Part shown: piece after piece, positions 49,016 to 57,129 of the stretch | Layout: each line of letters opens with the position of its first letter | Position numbering within the stretch: position 1 is the first letter of the stretch | From: Methylosinus sporium | Lineage (GTDB): Bacteria; Pseudomonadota; Alphaproteobacteria; Rhizobiales; Beijerinckiaceae | Length of the DNA stretch: 64,000 nt | Direction: 5' to 3' | Assembly: GCF_003113265.1 (NCBI RefSeq) | Contig: NZ_PUIV01000012.1 | Location: 24,518 to 88,517, forward strand | The notes under the pieces: model-generated | The model's input: the letters and a program-made list of their open reading frames with translations, nothing else | Database searches by the model: none | What the model was told of the DNA's origin: nothing | Translations under genes and position numbers: made by a program

Positions 49016-49849
49016 ATGGCCGACAATTCAAACGACTTGGCGCCGACCGAGCTGGCGGCTCGGCTGCCCCTGCTGGAAGCCGTCGCGCGGCGGGCGGGCG
49101 AAATCGCCATGGGCTTTTTCCGCCCCGGCGCGAGGACCAGCGCGGCCGTCTCCTATAAGGACGGCGGCTCGCCCGTGACCGAGGCGGATCTCGCCGTCGA
49201 CCGCTTTCTACAGGAGGCGGCGTCGGCGCTGTTCCCGGACGCCGGCTGGCTCTCCGAGGAGACCGCGGACAATAAAGAACGCCTGCTGCGCCCACGGCTG
49301 CTCGTCGTCGACCCCATAGACGGAACGCAGGCCTTTCTGCGCGGCGACCTGCGCTGGGCGGTGTCGATCGCGCTGATCGAGGAGGGACGCCCGACGCTCG
49401 GCGTCATTCACGCCCCGGCTCTGGAATGGACCTTCGCCGCCGCCGCCGGCCATGGCGCGGCGCTCAATGGCGCGCCGATCCGCGTCTCCGAACGCGCCAT
49501 TCTGGCGGGCGCGCGGCTGGAGGCGCCGCGCGGCCTTTCCGCCCGCTTCGCCGACTCCGAATATAAATTGGCGGTGCAGGATCGCACGCCCTCGCTGGCT
49601 CTGCGCGTCGCCGACGTCGCCGCCGGCCGCAATGATCTCACCATCGCCTCCGCGGATTCGAAAGACTGGGACATTGCCGCGGCCGATGTGATACTCACCG
49701 AGGCGGGCGGCGTCTTGTCCGAGCTCGAGGGGCTTCCTTTGCGCTATAATCGCCCGCAACTGCGGCGCGACATGCTGGTGGCGGCCCCGCAATCGATCTT
49801 TCCCGAGAGTCTCGCGCTGGCGCGGGCGGTTTCGAAGGGCGTGATATGA
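49016..49849 (+). CDS. 3'(2'),5'-bisphosphate nucleotidase / inositol monophosphatase family (CysQ-like)
   Basis: 277 residues. The metal-binding FIG-superfamily motifs are SEET (WLSEETADN), DPIDGTQAF and the C-terminal WDIAAADVILTEAGG. SPVTEADLAVDRFL is also typical. It hydrolyses PAP or inositol phosphates; CysQ-like activity is most likely from the KDGGSPVTEAD context. First gene of a block leading to lipid A/Kdo genes; it overlaps the next start by four bases. Confidence 0.88.
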   Translation: MADNSNDLAPTELAARLPLLEAVARRAGEIAMGFFRPGARTSAAVSYKDGGSPVTEADLAVDRFLQEAASALFPDAGWLSEETADNKERLLRPRLLVVDPIDGTQAFLRGDLRWAVSIALIEEGRPTLGVIHAPALEWTFAAAAGHGAALNGAPIRVSERAILAGARLEAPRGLSARFADSEYKLAVQDRTPSLALRVADVAAGRNDLTIASADSKDWDIAAADVILTEAGGVLSELEGLPLRYNRPQLRRDMLVAAPQSIFPESLALARAVSKGVI

Positions 49850-50094
49850 GCGAAACGACTACACAGGACGGCGGCGCGTCGCAGGCGCTTCATCTCGTTT
49901 TCGGAGGCGAGCTCGTCGACCTCCAGGGCGTCGCCTTCCGCGACCCGACGAAGCTCGACATCGTCGGCATCTACTCCGACAATGAAACCGCGCTCGCCGC
50001 CTGGAAGGCGAAAGCACATGCCACGGTCGACAACGCTCATATGCGCTATTTTGTCGTGCAATTGCACAGCCTCCTCGATCCCGACCTGAAATGA
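49846..50094 (+). CDS. DUF4170 protein
   Basis: 82 residues. LHLVFGGELVDLQGVAFRDPTKLDIVGIY followed by MRYFVVQLHSLLDPD is the DUF4170 pattern. This family sits between cysQ-like and waaA genes in Rhizobiales. Function unknown. The ATG overlaps the previous stop (ATGA). Confidence 0.85.
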   Translation: MSETTTQDGGASQALHLVFGGELVDLQGVAFRDPTKLDIVGIYSDNETALAAWKAKAHATVDNAHMRYFVVQLHSLLDPDLK

Positions 50095-50208
50095 GCCGAT
50101 ATCGGCGGGACCGCGCGCGGCGAGCCGACGATTCCGCATGATCTTTCGAGGCCGGCGCGCCGTGACCAGCGGCCGCCATTCTACTGGCGAGCTGCAACCG
50201 GGGCGTCG

Positions 50209-51486
50209 ATGCCGGTCCTGACGATCTATCGATTGCTGACCATCGGATTGACGCCTCTCGCCGGCGCGGCGCTGGGCTGGCGCGCCAAGCAAGGCAAGGA
50301 AGACCCCGAGCGGATCGGCGAGCGCATGGGCGCGCCCGGTCTGGCGCGTCCCGCCGGACGGCTGGTCTGGCTGCATGGCGCGAGCCTCGGCGAGAGCCTC
50401 GCCCTGCTGCCGCTGGTGGAGCGCTTCATTCAGCGCGGCGTCGAGGTTCTCGTCACCACGGGCACGGTCTCCTCCGCCAAAGTGCTTCGGGCGCGGCTGC
50501 CGGCCGGCGCTGTGCATCAATTTCTGCCGCTGGACGCGCCGCAATTCGTCGAGCGATTCCTCGAGCATTGGCGTCCCGACATCGTGCTCTTCGCCGAGTC
50601 GGAGCTGTGGCCCAATATGATCCGCGCGATTCATGCGCGGCGGCTGCCGCTCGTTCTCGTCAACGCCACCATCTCGCGCCGCTCCGCCGCGCGCTGGCGG
50701 CGACTGCCCGGCGGCGCGCGAACCTTGTTCGGCGAGATCGATCTCTGCCTCGCGCAGAACGCCGAGAGCGCCGCGCGCTATCTGGGCCTCGGCGCGCCGC
50801 GCGTGCGGGTCTGCGGCAATCTGAAATTCGACGTGCCGCCCCCGCCCGTCGGCGCCGGCAGGCTCGCCGAATTCAATGGCGCCATCGGCCCGCGTCCGGT
50901 CTGGGCGGCGATCTCCACCCATGCCGGCGAGGAGGAGATCGCGATCGACGCGCATCTCTCGCTTTCCGGCGAGGTTCCATCGTTGCTGACGATCATTGTG
51001 CCGCGCAAGCCCGAGCGCGGCGCGGAGATCGCCGCGCTCGCCAGCGCCAAAGGCCTCGCGGTCGGCCTGCGCTCGCGCGACGGCGAGCCGCGGCGCGGCG
51101 TGCAGATCTATGTCGCTGATACGGTGGGCGAGCTCGGCCTGTTTCTCCGCGCCGTCAGCGTGGTGTTCACGGGAAAATCGCTGACCGCCGAGGGCGGACA
51201 TAATCCGATAGAGCCGGCCAAGCTCGGCTGCGCGATCCTGCATGGACCGCATGTCGAGAATTTCGCCGACATTTATGGCGAGCTGGCCGCCGCCCGAGCA
51301 GCCGCCCGCGTGAGCGATGCGGATTCGCTGGCGCGCGCGCTGCAATTCCTGCTCTCCGACCCCTCGCGAATGCGCAAGATGGGCCGCGCCGGCGCCGAAG
51401 TGGTGAGGAAGCTCGGCGGCGCCTCGCAGAGCATAATGGCGGCGATCGAGCCCTATCTCGCCCAATCGGCGCTGGAGCAGAAATGA
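50209..51486 (+). CDS. waaA: Kdo transferase (3-deoxy-D-manno-octulosonic acid transferase)
   Basis: 425 residues, GT30. N-terminal membrane anchor, then the GERMG-like acceptor region, WLHGASLGESLALLP with the catalytic Glu, FAESELWPNMI, NATISRRS, CGNLKFD, STHAGEEEI and the GGHNPIEPAKLGCAILHGPHVENF donor site. It adds Kdo to lipid IVA at the inner membrane. It lies 114 bases after DUF4170 and 21 bases before lpxK. Confidence 0.95.
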   Translation: MPVLTIYRLLTIGLTPLAGAALGWRAKQGKEDPERIGERMGAPGLARPAGRLVWLHGASLGESLALLPLVERFIQRGVEVLVTTGTVSSAKVLRARLPAGAVHQFLPLDAPQFVERFLEHWRPDIVLFAESELWPNMIRAIHARRLPLVLVNATISRRSAARWRRLPGGARTLFGEIDLCLAQNAESAARYLGLGAPRVRVCGNLKFDVPPPPVGAGRLAEFNGAIGPRPVWAAISTHAGEEEIAIDAHLSLSGEVPSLLTIIVPRKPERGAEIAALASAKGLAVGLRSRDGEPRRGVQIYVADTVGELGLFLRAVSVVFTGKSLTAEGGHNPIEPAKLGCAILHGPHVENFADIYGELAAARAAARVSDADSLARALQFLLSDPSRMRKMGRAGAEVVRKLGGASQSIMAAIEPYLAQSALEQK

Positions 51487-51507
51487 GCTCGCGCCGCGCC
51501 TGCGAAA

Positions 51508-52491
51508 ATGCGCGCGCCTGACTTCTGGCGACGCGCGCCGGCCTCGCCGCTGGCGCGCGCATTGGCGCCGCTCGGCGCGCTCTATGGCTCCATCGCTTCG
51601 GCGCGCATGGCGCGGCCGGGCGCGCGCGCCGATCTGCCGGCGATCGTGATCGGCGGGCCGACGCTCGGCGGCGACGGCAAGACGCCGGCGGCGCTCGCTG
51701 TCGCCGCTTCTCTAATGGAAATGGGCGAGCGGCCGTTCTTTCTCACCCGCGGATATGGCCCCCGCGACATGCGGGGCGCGCCTTTCCTCGTCGATGCGAA
51801 AATCCATACCGCGCGCGAGACGGGCGACGAAGCGCTGCTGCTGGCGCGCTGCGCGCCCACCATCGTCGGCGTCGATCGCGCTGCGGGGGCGCGTCTCGCC
51901 CGCGATCTCGGGGCGACGGCGCTGGCGCTCGACGACGGATTGCAGAGCCGGCGGCTCGAGCCCGATCTCGCGCTGATGGTCGTCGATGGATCCTATGGCG
52001 CCGGCAATGGGCTGTGCCTCCCGGCCGGCCCGCTGCGCGCGCCCTTGCGGCGCCAGCTCGCCGCGGTCGACGCGCTCATGCTCATCGGCGAGGGCGCCGC
52101 AGGAGAAGCGGTCGCCGAACATGCGAGAGCGGCAGGAAAGCCGGTTCTGCGCGCCCGCATCGCGCCCCTCGCCGATCGCCTCCCCGAACGCGCGCTCGCC
52201 TTTGCGGGAATCGCGCGGCCGCAGAAATTTTTCGCGACGCTGGAGGGTTTGGGCGTCGAGATCGTCGGCCGAAAGAGCTTCGCCGATCATCACGCCTATA
52301 CGGCGCGCGAGCTCGCGGCGCTCGAGCGAGAAGCCGCTCGCCTCGGCGCGACGCTGGTCACGACGGAGAAAGACGCGGCGCGTCTTTCTCCCGACGCCGC
52401 CGCTCGCGTGCAGGCTCTGCCGATCCGCTTACGCTCGGAAAAAGAGGAAATGCTCCGCCGGCTTCTGCGCCGCGCGCTGGCGCGGAATTGA
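51508..52491 (+). CDS. lpxK: Tetraacyldisaccharide 4'-kinase
   Basis: 327 residues. The P-loop is IGGPTLGGDGKTPAALAVA near residue 50, a variant of the common GN-x-T-V-G-G-T-G-K-T-P with Pro and Asp substitutions, but Lys and Thr are kept. RGYGPRDMRGAPFLVD, ETGDEALLLA and ALDDGLQSRRLEPDL follow as expected. It phosphorylates the lipid A disaccharide. Operon with waaA. Confidence 0.92.
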   Translation: MRAPDFWRRAPASPLARALAPLGALYGSIASARMARPGARADLPAIVIGGPTLGGDGKTPAALAVAASLMEMGERPFFLTRGYGPRDMRGAPFLVDAKIHTARETGDEALLLARCAPTIVGVDRAAGARLARDLGATALALDDGLQSRRLEPDLALMVVDGSYGAGNGLCLPAGPLRAPLRRQLAAVDALMLIGEGAAGEAVAEHARAAGKPVLRARIAPLADRLPERALAFAGIARPQKFFATLEGLGVEIVGRKSFADHHAYTARELAALEREAARLGATLVTTEKDAARLSPDAAARVQALPIRLRSEKEEMLRRLLRRALARN

Positions 52492-52497
52492 CACGCC

Positions 52498-52725
52498 TCA
52501 CGGCTTCTTCGGGAAGCTCACGCCGATGCGGGCGAGCTTGGCGTCGGTGCTGGAATAGGCCTCTTGCAGGTCGACGTTCCAATAGCGGAGCTCTTCCAGC
52601 GGAATGGGCTCGCCGGTCACGGCGCAGCGCACAAAGGCGCCCGGGCGGCGAACGCGGAAGTCGCCGTCGCGATATTCGACCTCGGCCTCGACCGCGGCCT
52701 GCGGCTGTCGTTCGAACCGGTTCAT
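52498..52725 (-). CDS. DUF2093 protein
   Basis: 75 residues, MNRFERQPQAAVEAEVEYRD onwards, with DFRVRRPGAFVRCAVTGEPIPLEELRYWNVDLQEAY, the DUF2093 core. Convergent with lpxK, six bases apart, a conserved arrangement in Rhizobiales. Function unknown. The ATG at 52725 is preferred to the frame opening at 52785. Confidence 0.88.
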   Translation of the reverse strand: MNRFERQPQAAVEAEVEYRDGDFRVRRPGAFVRCAVTGEPIPLEELRYWNVDLQEAYSSTDAKLARIGVSFPKKP

Positions 52726-52917
52726 GCGGATCCTGCGTCTCGCCCGCTCGGTAAAGCGGCGCACCGACGAAATAAACGAGGTCATGCCGGATTTTCAATA
52801 GGAGAGACGCGATTGGCAAGCCGAATCGCACGCGAGCGGCCGAGTCTTCGCCGTCCCGCCCGCTGCAGCCGCGCCGGAACGGCTGCGCCATAGCCGGCGG
52901 CAGGGCTTCAAAAGCAA

Positions 52918-52940
52918 TGGCCGCCCTCGAGGGGCGGCCA
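52918..52940 (-). terminator. Terminator of the first OprO/P-like porin gene
   Basis: TGGCCGCCC at 52918-52926 pairs with GGGCGGCCA at 52932-52940. On the minus strand the stem is followed by TTGCTTTT. It is 33 bases past the porin stop. The same stem-loop style (GGCCGCCC-TTCG-GGGCGGCC) follows the other two porin paralogs. Confidence 0.75.
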
Positions 52941-52972
52941 TTTTGGTCGATTCGCGCTTTTCGCGCTTGTTC

Positions 52973-54652
52973 TCACCAGAAGACGTTGGCGCGGGCGAGG
53001 AAGATGCTCGGGTGATCGCCGTTGAGGAAGGGACGATCGGAGGCGGCGACCAGGGTCATCACACGCGTCCAATTGGCTTGCAGACGGAAGCCGTTGACCG
53101 GATACCAGTTCAAGCCGATCGTCAGATTTTCCTGGCGGCCTCCGAGCGTCGCTGTATTGGCCAGCGCCTTCTGAGCGGCCGAGCCGGCCACGGTCGCCGC
53201 ATAGACGAAATTGCCGTCGACGAGCCCGCCATTGTTGAGATTGAGCTCGCTGAAGCGCGCCGCGATCTCCCAAGCGCCCCAGCCGCCCTTGTTGACGGGA
53301 TTCTTGATCTTGATCGCTCCGAAGGTGCCGGGCGAGCTCCAGTTCTTGTCGTAGCCGTTATAGACTTCGGCCTTCGACTCGCCGGTCAGGAAGTAAGAAC
53401 CCTGAACGTAATAGCCGCTGAACTGGAGGCTCGATCCGCCACCATTGGAATAGAGGAAGGCGTTGAGCGGATCGCGCTCGTATCGAGTTGCTATATATTC
53501 GGCCTGCAACGAGAGCGGACCATAGGTCGCAGCGGCCTCGAAACCATAGCTATAGGCGTATTTCAGACAGCTCGATCGCCGCGCGAACGGGTAATAGAGC
53601 CCGGCGAGGCCAGTAACCGAGGTGTTGAACGTGGTGGCGTTGGTCGTCGCGTTAGACGGCGGCGCGCAGGACAGGTCTTGAGCGACCGGCACGCGGCTCC
53701 ATGTTCCGCTGGCGCCGAGAATGTCGGCCTCCTCACGCTCCGTGCCGGCGCCCGGCCGCAGAAAAGCGCCATTGGTGCCAGCCGTCGTATTGTTCGGGCG
53801 GTGATAGCGGAAGGACGAGCCCAGATGCAGCAGCTTGTCCTCTTGCTGGATCGGCGCATAGGTTCCGCGAGCCGCCACGTCCCAATATTGCGATTCGCCG
53901 GCTGGCGGAGCGGTCGCCGTGTCCTGCGGCGAGGTGGAGAAGATGCCCGTCTTGACCGACCACAGCTTGTCGCCGACACCGACCGCCGCGCCGATATGGC
54001 GGCTGGGCGCGAGAACGGTCGGCATGGCGCGCTCGAGGAAGGTGATGTTGCTCGTCGAGCTGGTCGTCTCCATGCTGAAAGGCTCGAAGAAATTGCCGAC
54101 TTGGAAGGTGACGGGCTGACTGGTGATCGATTCCGGCAGCAGCTTGGTGCGATAGGCCAGATACGCGTCGCGAATGCCCTGCGTGCCCGAGTTGGTGAAG
54201 TCATATTGAAACCGGTAGAACCAGTCCTTGTAGGCCTTGCCTTCGATCCAGAGCTGCGCGCGGCGGAAACCGACATTCGACCGCGACGTCGTGTCGGCCG
54301 AACTGGAGAAGCCGCCGTCGATCTGCATTCGGCCGCCGATCTTGAAGTTGAACGCCTTATCCTCGGTCTCGACGAAGAGGCCGTTCTTGAAGCTGACGAA
54401 CACCGGCGGTGGGGCGACGAGCCCCGGCTGCGTCTTGGCGGAATTGATGGCGTTCTTGACCTGGGCGTTGGTCTTGGCCTGCTCGGTCATCCGCGCTTCG
54501 AGGCGCTTGATCTGATCCTTCAGCGCCTTGATCTCGCTCGCCGTATCGGCCAGCGCCGGGGCCGGAACGCCCAGAATCCCGCAGAAGGCGGCGAGCGCGA
54601 CGCCGCCCGAAAGCCTCCGCGCCATTTTCGACCCGATATTCTGTTCTCTCAT
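52973..54652 (-). CDS. Phosphate-selective porin O/P-like outer-membrane porin (paralog 1)
   Basis: 559 residues. A signal peptide ending ALADTA is followed by a coiled coil (SEIKALKDQIKRLEARMTEQAKTNAQVKN), a linker, then a beta barrel of PF07396 type with KIGGRMQIDGGF, GFRRAQLWIEGKAYKDWFYRFQYDF and a C-terminal Phe-Trp. Cysteines occur in SCAPP and SSCLKYAYSYGF. It forms a trimeric channel, possibly for phosphate or anions. The ATG at 54652 follows AGGGGGGC. It is divergent from paralogs 2 and 3. Confidence 0.88.
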   Translation of the reverse strand: MREQNIGSKMARRLSGGVALAAFCGILGVPAPALADTASEIKALKDQIKRLEARMTEQAKTNAQVKNAINSAKTQPGLVAPPPVFVSFKNGLFVETEDKAFNFKIGGRMQIDGGFSSSADTTSRSNVGFRRAQLWIEGKAYKDWFYRFQYDFTNSGTQGIRDAYLAYRTKLLPESITSQPVTFQVGNFFEPFSMETTSSTSNITFLERAMPTVLAPSRHIGAAVGVGDKLWSVKTGIFSTSPQDTATAPPAGESQYWDVAARGTYAPIQQEDKLLHLGSSFRYHRPNNTTAGTNGAFLRPGAGTEREEADILGASGTWSRVPVAQDLSCAPPSNATTNATTFNTSVTGLAGLYYPFARRSSCLKYAYSYGFEAAATYGPLSLQAEYIATRYERDPLNAFLYSNGGGSSLQFSGYYVQGSYFLTGESKAEVYNGYDKNWSSPGTFGAIKIKNPVNKGGWGAWEIAARFSELNLNNGGLVDGNFVYAATVAGSAAQKALANTATLGGRQENLTIGLNWYPVNGFRLQANWTRVMTLVAASDRPFLNGDHPSIFLARANVFW

Positions 54653-55258
54653 CAAAGCCCCCTGCGCTGAGCGTCCGGCGTCTCGCATGATCGGTTCGGA
54701 CAATTCTTCGCCGGACGAGGCTTCATTCGGAGGAATGACTACTCGTGTCGACGACAAGTTATCCTGGACGGGAACCAAACACTGCGCGGCGCGCGTCATT
54801 TACGCCATTTGCCTATTGCTCGACTTATGATGCCAAAATTCTCATCAGCCTTGCTCATCGAGTGAGCTTATACCGATGAAATGTTCTTTTGAAACATCAC
54901 ATGTAATTGTCTTACATTTCGATCGGCTGTCCGCGCAAGGCCGAAATCGGATTCCCTTAAGGTTTTTCACCTAGGTGTTGCCGATCGGACACAATTCGGC
55001 CTCTTTACGATATGAGTCGCCACAATATCGCGCTCGGCCGCGACCACTCGAACAGAGGATCACACGGGCGCGAGCGGCGCTGAAAAATGCTGCAATTCGA
55101 AGGGCTAGGCGGGCGCCTCGGCTCGCCCCCTACGTGGCATTTGAGCCACACCTCGAGGGGAAAGCGCCGTCACAAAGCCCCGCCCCTACGAATTGTGATG
55201 ATTGTGTCACAGAACGCCTCTAGCGCTGCCCAAGCGGTAAGCAATTCAAGAGGCTGAC
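54653..55258. promoter_or_regulatory. Divergent control region between porin paralogs 1 and 2
   Basis: 606 bases without a gene, notably richer in A and T than the rest of the window, especially 54790-54970. It holds palindromes at 54881-54897 and 54901-54917 (separate entry). The part from 55040 to 55210 is GC-rich and featureless. Confidence 0.5.
54881..54917. promoter_or_regulatory. Pair of palindromic operator candidates
   Basis: ATGTT at 54881-54885 mirrors AACAT at 54893-54897 across seven bases, and ATGTAA at 54901-54906 mirrors TTACAT at 54912-54917 across TTGTC. The two lie side by side in AT-rich DNA between divergent porin genes, as expected for a regulator binding site. No pho box consensus (CTGTCAT repeats) could be recognised. 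Confidence 0.4.
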
Positions 55259-56917
55259 ATGACACATGTACCGAAGGTCCAGACGATCGCGAAAGGCGCG
55301 ACGCCTTCGAAGCTGCTGGGAGGCGTGGCCGTTGTCGCGCTCCTCGGCGCTTTCGGCGCGCCCACGGCGGCTGTCGCCGACACGGCGAGCGAGATCAAGG
55401 CGCTCAAGGCGGAGCTGAAGCGGCTCGAGCACCGGCTCGAGGAGCAGGCCAAGACGACCCACCAGGTCAAGAATGCGCTGAACTCCGCCAAGAGCGCGCC
55501 CGACCACAAGGGTCCGCCGCCGGTGTTCGTCAGCTTCAAGAACGGCCTCTTCGTCGAGACCGAAGACAAGGACTTCAACTTCAAGGTCGGCGGCCGCGTG
55601 CAGGTCGACGGCGGCTTCACCAGCGCCCCGTCGACGGGTTCGCGCAGCAATGTCGACTTCCGCCGCGCCCGCCTCGAGGTCGAGGGCAAGGCCTATAAGA
55701 ACTGGTACTACAAGTTCCAATACGACTTCACGGGCACGGGCAGCCAGGGCATTCGCGACGCCTTCCTCGCCTATCGCGCCAAGCTGCTGCCGTCGGAGAT
55801 CACCTCGGAGCCGATCACCTTCCAGGTCGGCAGCCAGTACGAGCCGTTCAGCATGGAGACGGTGACGTCGTCCAAGCACATCACCTTCATCGAGCGCGCG
55901 CTGCCGGGCGCCCTGGCGCCCGACCGCCACATCGGCGCGAGAGTCGGCCTCGGCGACAAGCATTGGGCCGTGCAGGCCGGCGTGTTCTCGACCAGCTTCG
56001 GTCAAGACAAGGCCCAGAATCCGGCTGCGACGGGTCATCAATATTGGGACCTGACGACCCGCGCGATCTATGCGCCGATCGTCGAGGAGGACAAGCTGCT
56101 CCATTTCGGCGGCTCGTTCATGTATCATAAGCCGAACGACTCGACCGCCGCGCAGGATCCGAACAATCTGCTGCCGGGCAGCGGCAGCCGCGACGAAACC
56201 GACATTCTGAAGAACACCTATATCGTCGTGCCGTCGGCCCAGGCGTTGAACTGCAGCCCGGCCTACAAGGCGGCGACCGGCGTGGCCCTGTTGTGGACGC
56301 CCGGCTATCTGCAGAACGGCTGCCTGAAATCCAGCTACAACTACAATTTCGAAATGGCCGCCACCTACGGCCCCTTCTCGGTGCAGGGCGAATATTCCGG
56401 CGCGCATTACGAGCGTGATGCGGGCACGGCCCTGGCGCTCGGCAACAACGGCGGCTCGAGCCTCGAATATAGCGGCTATTACGTGCAGGGTTCGGTGTTC
56501 CTGACCGGCGAATCCCGCGCAGCCTCCTATAAGGGCTATGACAAGGATTGGAATTCGCCGGGCACCTTCAGCGACATCGCGATCAAGAATCCGCTCGGCA
56601 AGGGCGGCTGGGGCGCCTGGGAAATCGCCGCGCGCTATAGCGAGCTCAATCTCAACAACGGCGGTCTCGTCGACAGCAATTACGCCTATCTGGCGGCGGT
56701 CGCCGGCAATGCGGCGCAGAAGGCGCTCGCCAACACCGCGACGCTGGGCGGCCGCGAGGAGAATCTGACCCTCGCGCTGAACTGGTATCCGGTGCGGGGC
56801 GTCCGCCTCCAGGCCAACTGGACGCGCGCAATGACGCTCGTCGCTCCGTCCGACAAGCCCTATCTCAACGGCCAGCACCCGAGCACCTTCCTGTTCCGCA
56901 CGCAGGTTTTCTGGTGA
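55259..56917 (+). CDS. Phosphate-selective porin O/P-like outer-membrane porin (paralog 2)
   Basis: 552 residues. Signal peptide (to about 41, AAVADTA), coiled coil SEIKALKAELKRLEHRLEEQ, PPPVFVSFKNGLFVETEDKD, then the barrel with KVGGRVQVDGGF and the shared LNNGGLVD segment, ending in Phe-Trp. Closely similar to the other two paralogs in the N-terminal coil and last 100 residues, different in surface-loop regions (about 300-350). AAGAGG precedes the ATG. Confidence 0.9.
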   Translation: MTHVPKVQTIAKGATPSKLLGGVAVVALLGAFGAPTAAVADTASEIKALKAELKRLEHRLEEQAKTTHQVKNALNSAKSAPDHKGPPPVFVSFKNGLFVETEDKDFNFKVGGRVQVDGGFTSAPSTGSRSNVDFRRARLEVEGKAYKNWYYKFQYDFTGTGSQGIRDAFLAYRAKLLPSEITSEPITFQVGSQYEPFSMETVTSSKHITFIERALPGALAPDRHIGARVGLGDKHWAVQAGVFSTSFGQDKAQNPAATGHQYWDLTTRAIYAPIVEEDKLLHFGGSFMYHKPNDSTAAQDPNNLLPGSGSRDETDILKNTYIVVPSAQALNCSPAYKAATGVALLWTPGYLQNGCLKSSYNYNFEMAATYGPFSVQGEYSGAHYERDAGTALALGNNGGSSLEYSGYYVQGSVFLTGESRAASYKGYDKDWNSPGTFSDIAIKNPLGKGGWGAWEIAARYSELNLNNGGLVDSNYAYLAAVAGNAAQKALANTATLGGREENLTLALNWYPVRGVRLQANWTRAMTLVAPSDKPYLNGQHPSTFLFRTQVFW

Positions 56918-56966
56918 GAGATAAAGGCCGGGCCTCTCGGCCCGGCGAGACGTTCGATCGAGAAGA

Positions 56967-56991
56967 GGCCGCCCTTCGGGGCGGCCTTTTT
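56967..56991 (+). terminator. Terminator of porin paralog 2
   Basis: GGCCGCCC at 56967-56974, TTCG loop, GGGCGGCC at 56979-56986, then TTTTT. A textbook rho-independent terminator 50 bases after the stop. Confidence 0.9.
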
Positions 56992-57068
56992 CATTATGGA
57001 GCCAAATTTCATGGCGTGACATTTCCGCAACAGCTGCCGCTGAAAACATCCCGCGCCGACCAGCAGCC

Positions 57069-57094
57069 TAGTCAACCCCTATAGTCTATGACTA
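57069..57094. promoter_or_regulatory. TAGTC-type operator candidate upstream of porin paralog 3
   Basis: TAGTC occurs at 57069-57073 and 57082-57086, and its complement GACTA at 57090-57094. The last two form a perfect palindrome around TAT, and TAGTCA/TGACTA form a wider one across 14 bases. The DNA around is AT-rich (TATAGTC, AAGATATACTA) and lies 36 bases before the probable start codon. Regulator unknown. Confidence 0.4.
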
Positions 57095-57129
57095 AGATAT
57101 ACTACTTAGGCGTCAATACGGGGACACTG

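Noticed and set aside
49744..51465. Minus-strand frame of 573 codons opposite waaA
   Set aside because: waaA motifs are intact on the plus strand; the antisense frame has no recognisable domain.
54790..55210. Pho box between the divergent porins
   Set aside because: No tandem CTGTCAT-like repeats were found despite the phosphate-porin family name.
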